A stretch of DNA of 64,000 bases from Cohnella luojiensis (GTDB taxonomy: Bacteria; Bacillota; Bacilli; Paenibacillales; Paenibacillaceae). Positions 17,613 to 26,103 of the stretch are shown here, piece after piece (the stretch's first letter is position 1; each line of letters starts with the position of its first letter). The DNA is taken from positions 1 through 64,000 of the forward strand of contig NZ_SOMN01000002.1 in assembly GCF_004564235.1 (NCBI RefSeq). The letters are read 5' to 3'. The position numbers and the translations under genes are program-made. Below the pieces are notes generated by a model, which was given only the letters and a program-made list of their open reading frames with translations, was not told the origin of the DNA and did no database searches.

Positions 17613-18647
17613 TTAAGATGGAATATGCTGCGCGACCGTCCGAAGAGAAGACTCTCGTACGACGAGACGGTGCGGAATGATCTGCCGGGCGGTGATTTCA
17701 ACCTGTTGAATCATCCGAAGAACCATCTGCGAAGCGGTGTATCCAAGCTGGTACGTTCCGACGTCCACGCTAGTGATCGGAGGCATCGTTAATTCCGATA
17801 AAGCGATGTTATTGAAGCTAACGATGGCTACGTCTTGCGGAATTCGATAGCCCAGCTCCGCCAATCCCTTCAGCACGCCAAATGCGACGACATCATCGAT
17901 GACGACTAGTGCGGTAGGCGGTTCTGGCTGCGACATTATGGAGGCCATGGCCCGATAGCCGCTCTCGAGCAGGAATTCGCCCTCGACGACCCAGCCTTCC
18001 TTGAACGGGAGATCTGCCTCTGCCAGCGCCCTAGCGTAACCGGTCATCCGATCCTGCGTCATGGCAAGCTTTGTCGGTCCGCTTACGAACCCGATGCGCT
18101 TCTGACCTTGCGCGATCAAATGATTGGTCGCGTCGTATGCTGCTTGTACGTTATCGTTATCCACGGAAGGAACGTCTTCGTAATCCAGGCTTCGGCCAAT
18201 GAGCGCAAAGGGCATCTTCTCCTTACGCAAGAAGGTAATGATCGGGTCCGAGGAACGCGAGTATAGCAGCAATAAACCGTCGATTCGGCCACCCCGGACG
18301 AGTCGGGTAACGGTCTCCAATTCTTCCTGTTCGTTACTTCCGCCGGCCATGAGCAGGTCATAGCCCGAACGGGTTAACTGGGCGAGAACCCCTCTGATTA
18401 ACTCATAGAAGAAGAAGTTTAATAAGAGCTCTTCCGCAGGCTTGGGCAGGATAACAGCTATCGTTCGGGTTGTTCTGGAGACCAGGCTTTTGGCCATGAG
18501 ATTCGGATGGTAACCGAGCTCTTCCATGATTTCTTTTACTTTTCTGCTTGTCTCCGCGCTAATCCGAGGATGATCGGCAATAACTCTAGAAACCGTAGAA
18601 GGAGATACGCCTGCCTTCTTGGCCACGTCTTTAATCGTAACGGTCAT
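17613..18647 (-). CDS. LacI-family regulator of the maltodextrin operon
   Basis: A 344-residue DNA-binding repressor or regulator. The N-terminal helix-turn-helix reads TIKDVAKKAGVSPSTVSRVIADHPRIS, with the hinge helix LGYHPNLMAKSLVSR. It is followed by a periplasmic-binding-protein-like effector domain with GRIDGLLLLYSRSSD and VAIVSFNNIALSELTMPPITSVDV. It is divergent from the maltodextrin importer operon across a 463-base region rich in operator-like palindromes, so it most likely controls that operon in response to a malto-oligosaccharide. It resembles MalR/MdxR regulators in position; the effector is inferred. Confidence 0.92.
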   Translation of the reverse strand: MTVTIKDVAKKAGVSPSTVSRVIADHPRISAETSRKVKEIMEELGYHPNLMAKSLVSRTTRTIAVILPKPAEELLLNFFFYELIRGVLAQLTRSGYDLLMAGGSNEQEELETVTRLVRGGRIDGLLLLYSRSSDPIITFLRKEKMPFALIGRSLDYEDVPSVDNDNVQAAYDATNHLIAQGQKRIGFVSGPTKLAMTQDRMTGYARALAEADLPFKEGWVVEGEFLLESGYRAMASIMSQPEPPTALVVIDDVVAFGVLKGLAELGYRIPQDVAIVSFNNIALSELTMPPITSVDVGTYQLGYTASQMVLRMIQQVEITARQIIPHRLVVRESSLRTVAQHIPS

Positions 18648-19110
18648 GATAAGGATCTTCCTTTTCCATAGATCATAATTACTTACTTATTGTATCCTAT
18701 CTAGGATGAAGAATTAAGAAGCAATCGTAAGTATAGGCATTGTGCAACGTGTGCACATGGATACGGTTACATTGTGCCACATATAGCGCATTGCAACAAC
18801 AACCGGTATTGTTTGAAATCTGTAGAAAATGAAAGGTAATAAGTCATTATACGTACAAAATGACCGATTTTACTATGTGCAAACGATTTACTTTTTCACG
18901 AAATTGATTATCATGAAGATATCAACAAAAGCGCTTTCATTATTCCGGAAATGTTGAATTTACCGAGAAATCAAAGGAAAAAGCAGTTATATGCAAACTT
19001 GTACAAACGTTTGCACAGTTATTGCTTCATTTTGAAGATGCGTTAAATTCATGGCACACGGAAAGCAAGCGCACAAAATCATTGATTTCAGAGAGGGGTT
19101 CTACAGTTTA
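18648..19110 (+). promoter_or_regulatory. divergent control region, LacI-type operators and cre-like site
   Basis: No gene is seen in this 463-base stretch. GTACAAACGTTTGCAC (19001-19016) is a 16-base palindrome with one mismatch, of the kind bound by LacI-family regulators. A diverged copy, GTGCAAACGATTTACT, lies at 18877-18892, and a half site ATGCAAAC at 18991. CAAAAGCGCTTTCA (18926-18939) matches the CcpA cre consensus at 12 of 14 positions. The nearest -35-like TTGCAC (19011) overlaps the main operator, so binding there could block transcription. GAGAGGGG precedes the ATG at 19111 at a rather long distance. Confidence 0.65.
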
Positions 19111-20424
19111 ATGAACAAATCCAAATGGTTAATCATGTCCCTAGTTGCAATGATGGTATTCGTCCTAGCGGCATGCGGCGGCAAGAACGACAATAATGCG
19201 TCTTCTCCGAGCGCAAGCGCGCCGGCTGTAACCGAAAGCGCATCTGCACCTGCTTCCGAAGAAGCACCTCCGGCAGAAGAAGAACTGGCGCCGGAAGAAG
19301 GAGCATCTCTCGTAGTATGGGAATCCAAAGAATTCCGCGAGAACATGGAAGGTATCGCAAAAGCGTTTACCGCAGAATATAACATTCCGGTTAAAGTCGA
19401 GGAAGTAAACGAACCAGACCAAATCAACAAGCTAGTCAACGATGGTCCAGCCGGCGTTGGCGCGGACGTTGTCATTTTCCCTCACGATAACCTTGGTAAA
19501 GCAGTTGCGGCAGGTATCTTGCTGGAGAACGACTACTTCCAAGACGTGACGACTGCAGAAAACTCCGAAGCATCCGTTAAAGCGTTTACTTTCAAAGACG
19601 TGCTGTACGGATACCCGCGCTCCGTTGAAACATACGCATTGTTCTACAATAAAGACCTGATCCCTGAAGCTCCTAAGTCATATGATGAAATCATTGAATT
19701 CGCGAAGACATTCAACAAAGATGGTCAATACGCCCTCATGTGGGAAATCACGAACTTCTATTATGCTTATCAATTCCTTGCTACGCCGGGCGGTTATGTA
19801 TTCGGATCGGGCAGCACCGACCCTAACGATATCGGCTTGAACAACGAAGGCGCTATCACAGGCGCGAAAATGTTCCAAAAGCTGAAAGAAATTTTGCCAA
19901 TGAAAGCTGCGGATGCAACGTTCGACGTCAAAAAAGGCTTGTTCACGACTGGCAAGCTGGCGCTTGACATTAACGGTCCGTGGGCAATCGCAGATCTTAA
20001 GAAAGCGGGCATAAACTTCGGAATCGCTCCATTGCCGACGATCGACGGGAAGGCAAACGTATCCTTCTCCGGAGTAAAAGGATTTGCGGTAAGCTCGTTC
20101 ACGAAATATCCGAACGCGGCGAAATTGTTCTCTCGCTTCGCATCTACTAAAGAGTCCCAATTGAATTACTACACAGAACTTGGCTTCTTGCCATCTAACA
20201 ACGAAGCTGCCGCAGATCCGACAGTTACTGCTGATCCGCTTGTCGTCGGAATCTTGGAGCAATTCAAGAACTCTTACCCAATGCCTGCGATTCCTGAAAT
20301 GGGTAACGTATGGGGCGCTGGCCAAGCGGCTCTGACGGATATTTGGGATAACAACAAAGATCCGAAGGAAGCGCTGGACAACGCGGTTAGACAAATCAAA
20401 GAAGCAAACGCGGCTACGCAATAA
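19111..20424 (+). CDS. mdxE: maltodextrin-binding lipoprotein (MalE/MdxE type)
   Basis: A 437-residue family-1 solute-binding protein. The lipobox VLAACGG follows a signal peptide, and then an acidic Ser/Ala/Glu linker (about 30-65). The body follows the MalE pattern: LVVWESKEFRENMEGIAKAF, ADVVIFPHDNLGKAVAAGIL, YPRSVETYALFYNKDLI, GKLALDINGPWAIADLKKAGINFGIAPLP and SGVKGFAVSSFTKYP. Neighbouring MalF/MalG-type permeases and a secreted amylase support malto-oligosaccharides as substrate. The ATG at 19111 is chosen because it directly precedes the signal peptide. Confidence 0.92.
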   Translation: MNKSKWLIMSLVAMMVFVLAACGGKNDNNASSPSASAPAVTESASAPASEEAPPAEEELAPEEGASLVVWESKEFRENMEGIAKAFTAEYNIPVKVEEVNEPDQINKLVNDGPAGVGADVVIFPHDNLGKAVAAGILLENDYFQDVTTAENSEASVKAFTFKDVLYGYPRSVETYALFYNKDLIPEAPKSYDEIIEFAKTFNKDGQYALMWEITNFYYAYQFLATPGGYVFGSGSTDPNDIGLNNEGAITGAKMFQKLKEILPMKAADATFDVKKGLFTTGKLALDINGPWAIADLKKAGINFGIAPLPTIDGKANVSFSGVKGFAVSSFTKYPNAAKLFSRFASTKESQLNYYTELGFLPSNNEAAADPTVTADPLVVGILEQFKNSYPMPAIPEMGNVWGAGQAALTDIWDNNKDPKEALDNAVRQIKEANAATQ

Positions 20425-20440
20425 CATTATCGAGAAGAAG

Positions 20441-20482
20441 GATCACCCGCCCATGCGGGCGGGTGATCTCTTTATTTTTTTT
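20441..20482 (+). terminator. strong hairpin between mdxE and mdxF
   Basis: GATCACCCGCCC-ATGC-GGGCGGGTGATC is a perfect 12-bp stem, followed by TCTTTATTTTTTTT. It should terminate a fraction of transcripts after mdxE, leaving less mRNA for the permeases, or stabilise the mdxE message. Confidence 0.85.
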
Positions 20483-20502
20483 GCGAAAGGGGAGGACGAT
20501 AG

Positions 20503-21816
20503 ATGCGAGGGTTCAGCCTGAAGGCTTCCGCTTTGTCGCTCGTTGCTCCAGGGCTAGGGCAAATATACAACAAGCAATTGATCAAAGGACTCGTCTTTCT
20601 CGCCATCGACGCGCTTGGACTTTGGTATTTTATCAATCATCTATACCAAGCGGTATGGGGCGTTGTCACTTTAGGGGAGAAAGCCCAACAACGGGTTAAA
20701 GTGGGTAAGCTGACTCAGGTCATTCAGGGGGATCATTCGATCAAGCTTCTAATAGAAGGCTTGATCATCCTCATTATATTCTGCCTGTTTATATTGTTCT
20801 ACGTGCAAGCGATCCGAGATGCTCATAGGGTAGGTAAGCTTAGAGAGGAAGGCGGCACGATTCCTGCGTTTAAAAAGACGGCCGGATCGCTGCTGGATCG
20901 AAACTTCCATATTACGATGCTATCCTTGCCGACTTTGGGCGTATTGTTCCTGACGATCATGCCGATTATCTTCGGTATCATGATCGCGTTTACCAATTAC
21001 TCAGCGCCATCGTATATTCCCCCGAAATCTCTGGTCGATTGGGTCGGATTCAAGACCTTCAGCGATTTGTTGACCTTCAAGACTTGGAGCTACACCTTCT
21101 GGAACGTTCTGACTTGGACGGTTGAATGGGCAATTATGGCGACTGTAACCACCTATTTCGGCGGTATGCTGGTCGCGATGCTTATACAGCAGCCGGGTAT
21201 TCGGTTCAAGAAGCTTTGGAGAACGATTTTTATTATCCCGTTCGCGATTCCGCAACTCTGTTCGGCGCTGATCATGAACAACCTGTTTAATGGGGAATTC
21301 GGCCCGGTCAATCAATATCTCGCTTTCTTCGGAATCGATAAGATCGGTTGGTTATCCGATCCGAATTGGGCTAAGTTTACCGTCGTGCTCGTCAACTCTT
21401 GGTTCGGTATTCCCGTTACGATGATGCTCATGCTGGGAGTGCTGACGACGATCCCGCGGGATCTGTACGAGGCTGCGGACGTTGACGGGGCATCCGCGAT
21501 CCAGAAATTTTGGAATATTACGATGCCGCGCGTTCTGTTCGTTACAGCTCCGGTGCTGATTACGCAATTCGCCGGCAACATCAATAACTTTAACGCCATC
21601 TTCCTGCTTACGGGCGGCGGACCGGCGAACGGATCCTATCAATTCGCAGGACACACTGATTTGCTGGTCACATGGCTCTACGGCCTTACTTATAACAACA
21701 ACAAGTTCAACTTCGCGGCAGCAATCGGTATTATCATATTCGTTATTATCGCGTCCATCTCCATATTCAGCTATCGTCAGACCAAATCGTTCAAAGAGGA
21801 GGACATGGTGCAATGA
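20503..21816 (+). CDS. mdxF: maltodextrin ABC transporter permease (MalF/MdxF type)
   Basis: A 437-residue membrane protein, longer than ordinary permeases, as is usual for MdxF. The N-terminal extension holds ALSLVAPGLGQIYNKQLIKG and two extra helices before the core. The core has about six helices and the EAA loop YEAADVDGASAIQKFWNITMP. The TGGGPANGSYQFAGHTDLLVTWLYGLT segment is characteristic of maltose permeases. The ATG has GGGGAGGA upstream. It ends in a four-base overlap (ATGA) with the second permease gene. Confidence 0.94.
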   Translation: MRGFSLKASALSLVAPGLGQIYNKQLIKGLVFLAIDALGLWYFINHLYQAVWGVVTLGEKAQQRVKVGKLTQVIQGDHSIKLLIEGLIILIIFCLFILFYVQAIRDAHRVGKLREEGGTIPAFKKTAGSLLDRNFHITMLSLPTLGVLFLTIMPIIFGIMIAFTNYSAPSYIPPKSLVDWVGFKTFSDLLTFKTWSYTFWNVLTWTVEWAIMATVTTYFGGMLVAMLIQQPGIRFKKLWRTIFIIPFAIPQLCSALIMNNLFNGEFGPVNQYLAFFGIDKIGWLSDPNWAKFTVVLVNSWFGIPVTMMLMLGVLTTIPRDLYEAADVDGASAIQKFWNITMPRVLFVTAPVLITQFAGNINNFNAIFLLTGGGPANGSYQFAGHTDLLVTWLYGLTYNNNKFNFAAAIGIIIFVIIASISIFSYRQTKSFKEEDMVQ

Positions 21817-22652
21817 AAAACACGAGTACCAGAATCAAATTATTTTTCAGCTATGTCCTTCTCGTTGTCATCTCGGTTATTTGCTTATATCCGGCGGTTT
21901 GGATTATTATCTCTTCCTTTAGGCCAGGCGGAGCGATGTACAGCCCAACCTTCCTTCCGGATAGATTTACGATGGAGCACTACACTTCGCTATTCAACGA
22001 CAAGAGCTTCGTATTCGGCCGGTGGTACATGAATACGCTGAAGATTGCGGTATACAGCACGATTTTCGGGACGTTGGGAACGACGATAGTCGCTTACGTA
22101 TTATCGAGATTTCGGTTTAAAGCCCGGCGTACGACGATGTCTACGATTCTAGTACTGAACATGTTTCCAAGCTTTATGTCCTTGGTTGCCGTGTTCTTGC
22201 TGTTCTATCAGTTCGAACTCCTGGATACGCACCTTGCGTTGATCATTGTATATTCTTGCGGCGCGCCAGTCGGCGGTGCCTTTATCGTTAAAGGTTTCTT
22301 CGATACGATTCCGCGCAGCTTGGAGGAATCGGCACGCATAGACGGCGCAAGCCACTTGAAGGTATTCTCGCGGATCATGCTCCCGTTGTGCAAGCCGATC
22401 TTGATCTATATGTCGGTTACGATTTTCGTAGGTGCATGGGTTGACTTCGTTTTGGCGCGTTTCCTCCTTCGCTCTCGCGAGCAATGGACGGTTGCCGTCG
22501 GCTTGTGGGATTTGGCGACTAACTTCAGAACGGCGAACTTTACGATGTTTGCCGCAGGTTGCGTACTCGTTGCCGTACCGATTACGATCCTGTTCATGAT
22601 GATGCAGCGCTTCATCGTGGAGGGACTTACATCGGGAGCTAATAAAGGATGA
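21813..22652 (+). CDS. mdxG: maltodextrin ABC transporter permease (MalG/MdxG type)
   Basis: A 279-residue membrane protein with six predicted helices, the EAA loop LEESARIDGASHLKVFSRIMLP and the C-terminal EGLTSGANKG ending seen in MalG-type proteins. Translationally coupled at both ends: ATGA overlaps with mdxF before it and with the amylase gene after it. It pairs with MdxF; the ATPase is not encoded here. Confidence 0.94.
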   Translation: MKNTSTRIKLFFSYVLLVVISVICLYPAVWIIISSFRPGGAMYSPTFLPDRFTMEHYTSLFNDKSFVFGRWYMNTLKIAVYSTIFGTLGTTIVAYVLSRFRFKARRTTMSTILVLNMFPSFMSLVAVFLLFYQFELLDTHLALIIVYSCGAPVGGAFIVKGFFDTIPRSLEESARIDGASHLKVFSRIMLPLCKPILIYMSVTIFVGAWVDFVLARFLLRSREQWTVAVGLWDLATNFRTANFTMFAAGCVLVAVPITILFMMMQRFIVEGLTSGANKG

Positions 22653-24328
22653 TGAAGCGTAAACCGCTAATAGCCGGTATTGCCGCGCTTGGATTGTTAC
22701 TAGCCGGCTGTCAGTCCGGAATTGATGGTAACGTTGCGAGCACAGGCGGTAACGCAAGTCCGACCGCTGGGCATTCCTCGGAGTTGAAGGGTTCCTCTCC
22801 TGAAAAGGCATCCTCCCCCGATGCCTTCACGGGGATTCTGTCCGCCAAGGGACCGACGAACGCTTACTACGAAATTTTCGTAAGGTCGTTCGCGGATTCT
22901 AACGGAGACGGTATCGGAGACCTTAACGGCGTTACGGATAAATTGGATTACTTGGATAACCTCGGCGTGGATGGAATATGGCTTATGCCGATCCAACCTT
23001 CTCCGAGTTACCACGGGTACGATGTCACCGATTATTACGGAATCAATTCTGATTACGGTACGCTTGAGGATTTCAAACGACTGCTCGAAGAAGCCCGCAA
23101 ACGGGACATCGCCATTATTATGGATTTGGTCGTGAATCATACAAGCGTAGAGCACCCGTGGTTTAAGGATTCTGCCAAAGGGTCGGGAAGCAAGTACCGC
23201 GATTGGTATACATGGTCTAGCGAACGGGAAAACGGCGCATCGCCTTCCGACGGCGCTACGGGTTCGGTTCCCTGGCATTCCCGCGGAGGCGACGAGTATC
23301 TTGGCGTCTTCTGGGAAGGCATGCCGGATCTGAACTTCGATAACGCTGAAGTTCGCAAAGAATTGATCGCGATCGGCCAATATTGGCTGAAGCAAGGAGT
23401 GGACGGATTTCGTCTTGATGCGGCTAAACATATCTACGGCGATTTCGGATCCACGATTAACTCGCCTGCAATCAAAGCTAAAAATAAAGCATGGTGGCAG
23501 GAATTCCGTAAAGGACTGAACGAGGTCAAGCCGGATGCTTATCTAGTTGGCGAGGTTTGGGAGTCGGCGGCCATTATCGCCCCTTATTTGGACAATGCGC
23601 TCGATTCTGCTTTTAATTTCGATTTAGCAGGCAAATTACTCGGCACCGCGGAATCGGAGAACGCCCAGGATATCGGATTTACGCTGTCCCGGGTTTACGA
23701 ATTTTTCTCCAAATCATCCGGCGGTAAGTTCGTAGATGCGCCGTTCTTGTCCAATCACGATCAGACTCGCGTCATGACTGCGCTTAACGGCAACGAAGAC
23801 CACGCGCGGATGGCAGCGGCTATGCTGCTGACTTTGCCGGGAAAAGCTTTCATCTATTACGGAGAAGAGCTCGGAATGACAGGCACGAAACCGGATGAAA
23901 GAATCCGAGAGCCATTCCCATGGGCGATTAAACCAGGTTCGCCTAACGAAACAACATGGGAACCTGCTCGGAATCGCGGAGATGGCACTGTGTCCGTGGA
24001 AGCCGAAGACGAGATCCCCCACTCGCTTCTTAACCACTATCGCAAGCTGATTTCGTGGCGCGCTGCGGAGCCCGCACTGCGTGGTGGAAAGATTGCCTCT
24101 TATGAGACGGGCAATTCGGCTATTGTTTCCTACGTACGAGCAGCCGAGGATCAGCAATTGCTCGTTCTGCACAACCTATCGGGACAATCGCAGACAGTAC
24201 CGCTGCAGACCGGCAAGGCACAGTTAACAGCCTTCTCAAAATTAGCCCTAGCTACTAACGAAGGCGTCAAGCTTGCAGAACAAGCATTGGAAGTGCCGCC
24301 TTACACGACCGTAGTGCTGAAGCCGTAA
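22649..24328 (+). CDS. extracellular alpha-amylase-type lipoprotein (GH13)
   Basis: A 559-residue glycosidase exported and lipid-anchored through LLLAGCQSG (Cys21), followed by a Gly/Ser/Thr-rich linker to about residue 65. The (beta/alpha)8 barrel shows the GH13 motifs: DLVVNHTS (region I), GFRLDAAKH with nucleophile Asp257, LVGEVWES with acid/base Glu302, and LSNHDQTR with Asp371. A small C-terminal beta domain closes the protein. It overlaps mdxG by four bases, so it is made with the importer. It probably cuts starch fragments at the cell surface and passes malto-oligosaccharides to MdxEFG. Exact linkage preference (alpha-amylase versus alpha-1,6-acting) is uncertain. Confidence 0.92.
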   Translation: MMKRKPLIAGIAALGLLLAGCQSGIDGNVASTGGNASPTAGHSSELKGSSPEKASSPDAFTGILSAKGPTNAYYEIFVRSFADSNGDGIGDLNGVTDKLDYLDNLGVDGIWLMPIQPSPSYHGYDVTDYYGINSDYGTLEDFKRLLEEARKRDIAIIMDLVVNHTSVEHPWFKDSAKGSGSKYRDWYTWSSERENGASPSDGATGSVPWHSRGGDEYLGVFWEGMPDLNFDNAEVRKELIAIGQYWLKQGVDGFRLDAAKHIYGDFGSTINSPAIKAKNKAWWQEFRKGLNEVKPDAYLVGEVWESAAIIAPYLDNALDSAFNFDLAGKLLGTAESENAQDIGFTLSRVYEFFSKSSGGKFVDAPFLSNHDQTRVMTALNGNEDHARMAAAMLLTLPGKAFIYYGEELGMTGTKPDERIREPFPWAIKPGSPNETTWEPARNRGDGTVSVEAEDEIPHSLLNHYRKLISWRAAEPALRGGKIASYETGNSAIVSYVRAAEDQQLLVLHNLSGQSQTVPLQTGKAQLTAFSKLALATNEGVKLAEQALEVPPYTTVVLKP

Positions 24329-24405
24329 TTCGAACCTGCAGAATGAATAGAATAAATCCCGTTCTTGACCCCCCCCCTTCAAGGAACGAGGACCATGGAA
24401 TAACA

Positions 24406-24437
24406 AGAAACCGCAGGAGATATTTCCTGCGGTTTCT
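24406..24437 (+). terminator. hairpin terminator after the amylase gene
   Basis: AGAAACCGCAGGA and TCCTGCGGTTTCT form a perfect 13-bp stem around a six-base loop. The T-run lies inside the stem rather than after it, so termination may be bidirectional or weak. A run of nine C residues lies just upstream (24369-24377). Confidence 0.65.
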
Positions 24438-24505
24438 CCACGAACGCCTATCCGCTTCCGCACATACAATGAAGCACTTATATGAATGACTGGAGAGTGG
24501 CTCTG

Positions 24506-25905
24506 GTGGACATTCAATTAACTTCATTGCACTGGGTGTTCGTGGCCTTTATCGTATTTATTTTAGCTTTGCTCGTAAAAAGACGGGACACGACGCTTGT
24601 TTGCGTTGCCGGTATTTTCACGCTTGGGTTGATCGCCACGGAAAGCTTGAACGGTTCGGTGTCCGGTATTTTCAACAGCTTCATTTATGCGACCAAAGAG
24701 CTGATCGGCACGATCTTCATCATCTCGATAATCGTGGCGATGAGCCGGGTGCTGATTATCACGGGCATTAACGAGACGATGGTGAAACCGCTGACAGGTT
24801 TCCTGCGGACGCCGACGATGGCTTTCTGGGGTATCGGCATCATCATGCTGGTCACTTCGTTGTTTTTCTGGCCGTCGCCAGGAGTTGCCTTGATCGGAGC
24901 CGTCTTGCTGCCCGTGGCGCTTCGCGTCGGATTGCCCGCTCTGGGAGCGGCCATCGCGATGAACTTGTTCGGACACGGGATCGCCCTTTCGGGGGACTAT
25001 ATTATTCAGGGCGCGCCTAAGCTTACCGCCGATGCGGCGGGACTACCGGTATCTCAAGTCATGGAGGCAAGCGTGCCTCTCGTCATCGTAATGGGCTTGG
25101 TAACGACGATCGTCGCTTTCTGGATGATGCGCAGAGACATGAAGAACGGAAAGTGGAAAAACGGATTGGTTGAAGGCGCGGTCACTGGTGTCGTTGTCTC
25201 GTCGGGAGCTGGGGTTGTACTGCCTAAAGCAACAAAGAAAGCTCTGGCGATAAGTATCCCGGTGCTGTTCGCTATAGACGTTGTGGCGATGTTTGCTTTA
25301 GATCTTCAGGGAGGCAATGCGACGGCGCTAATCGGAGGAACTGCTGTGCTGATCCTCATCGCCGTAACGATGCTCGCCCATCGAAACAAAGGACTAGAGG
25401 AGACGACCTCCTATTTAATAGAAGGTTTTCAATTCGGATTCCGGGTGTTCGGTCCGGTCATTCCCATCGCGGCTTTCTTCTACTTGGGAGATTCGGCCTT
25501 CAAGGATTTGTTCGGCGACCATTTGCTGCAAGGCTCTCACGGGATCGTCAACGATCTCGGCGTTGCGCTCGCAAACCATGTGCCGATGAACGGCATCGTG
25601 GCATCCGTGACGTTGACAGCAATCGGAGCCATCACGGGGCTTGACGGCTCGGGCTTCTCCGGTATTTCCCTCGTCGGCTCGATCGCTCATATGTTCTCAA
25701 CAGCCATCGGCACTGGAGCGGCGACATTAACCGCGCTCGGTCAGGTAGCGGCCATATGGGTCGGCGGCGGCACGCTCATTCCATGGGCGCTCATCCCTCT
25801 GCGGCCATCTGCGGCGTCAGCCCGTTCGAGCTTGCCCGGCGCAACCTGAAGCCGGTGCTGATCGGACTCGCGGCCACTACGGTAGTGGCCATATTCTTAG
25901 TTTGA
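24506..25905 (+). pseudogene. multi-helix permease with a C-terminal frameshift (IT/GntP-like)
   Basis: A strongly hydrophobic protein of about 12 helices opens at GTG 24506, which has GGAGAG eight bases upstream; the ATG at 24482 lacks a site. Segments such as FFWPSPGVALIGAVLLPVAL, GHGIALSGDYIIQGAPKLTADAAG and ITGLDGSGFSGISLVGSIA suggest an ion-coupled organic-acid permease of the GntP/ion-transporter type, but the substrate is unknown. The frame ends at 25849 in a polar tail. The next frame reads AAICGVSPFELARRNLKPVL and then a clean last helix, ending at TGA 25903-25905. A one-base loss (or two-base gain) near 25796-25805 explains this. Restored length is about 465 residues. It could also be a sequencing error. 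Confidence 0.75.
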
Positions 25906-25918
25906 TGAATGAATCGCA

Positions 25919-25963
25919 AAAAGGCCGTTCCCATGCTCTTATTGAGCGAGGGAACGGTCTTTT
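25919..25963 (+). terminator. terminator after the permease gene
   Basis: AAAGGCCGTTCCC, a loop containing GCTC/GAGC pairing, then GGGAACGGTCTTTT (25950-25963). The intended stop of the permease gene at 25905 lies just before it, which supports the restored C terminus. Confidence 0.8.
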
Positions 25964-25999
25964 CGTTGTGTGGGGACTCAAGGATTTGAGTTAGTCAAA

Positions 26000-26070
26000 C
26001 AGTTAGGTAAAACCGAATTGCAGGCGCTGAAGAGCATAGAATTCGCATTGCAGTTAGGTTAAACCGAACT
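26000..26070. repeat. 51 bp repeat E, two units
   Basis: CAGTTAGGT starts at 26000 and again at 26051, exactly 51 bases apart. Each is the left arm of an inverted repeat; the second reads AGTTAGGTT-A-AACCGAACT with one mismatch. The units are followed by a related AGTTAG at 26085. It lies between the permease terminator and the 3' end of the neopullulanase gene. Confidence 0.6.
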
Positions 26071-26103
26071 ACAGGAAAAAATGGAGTTAGCCATATCGGC
26101 GAA

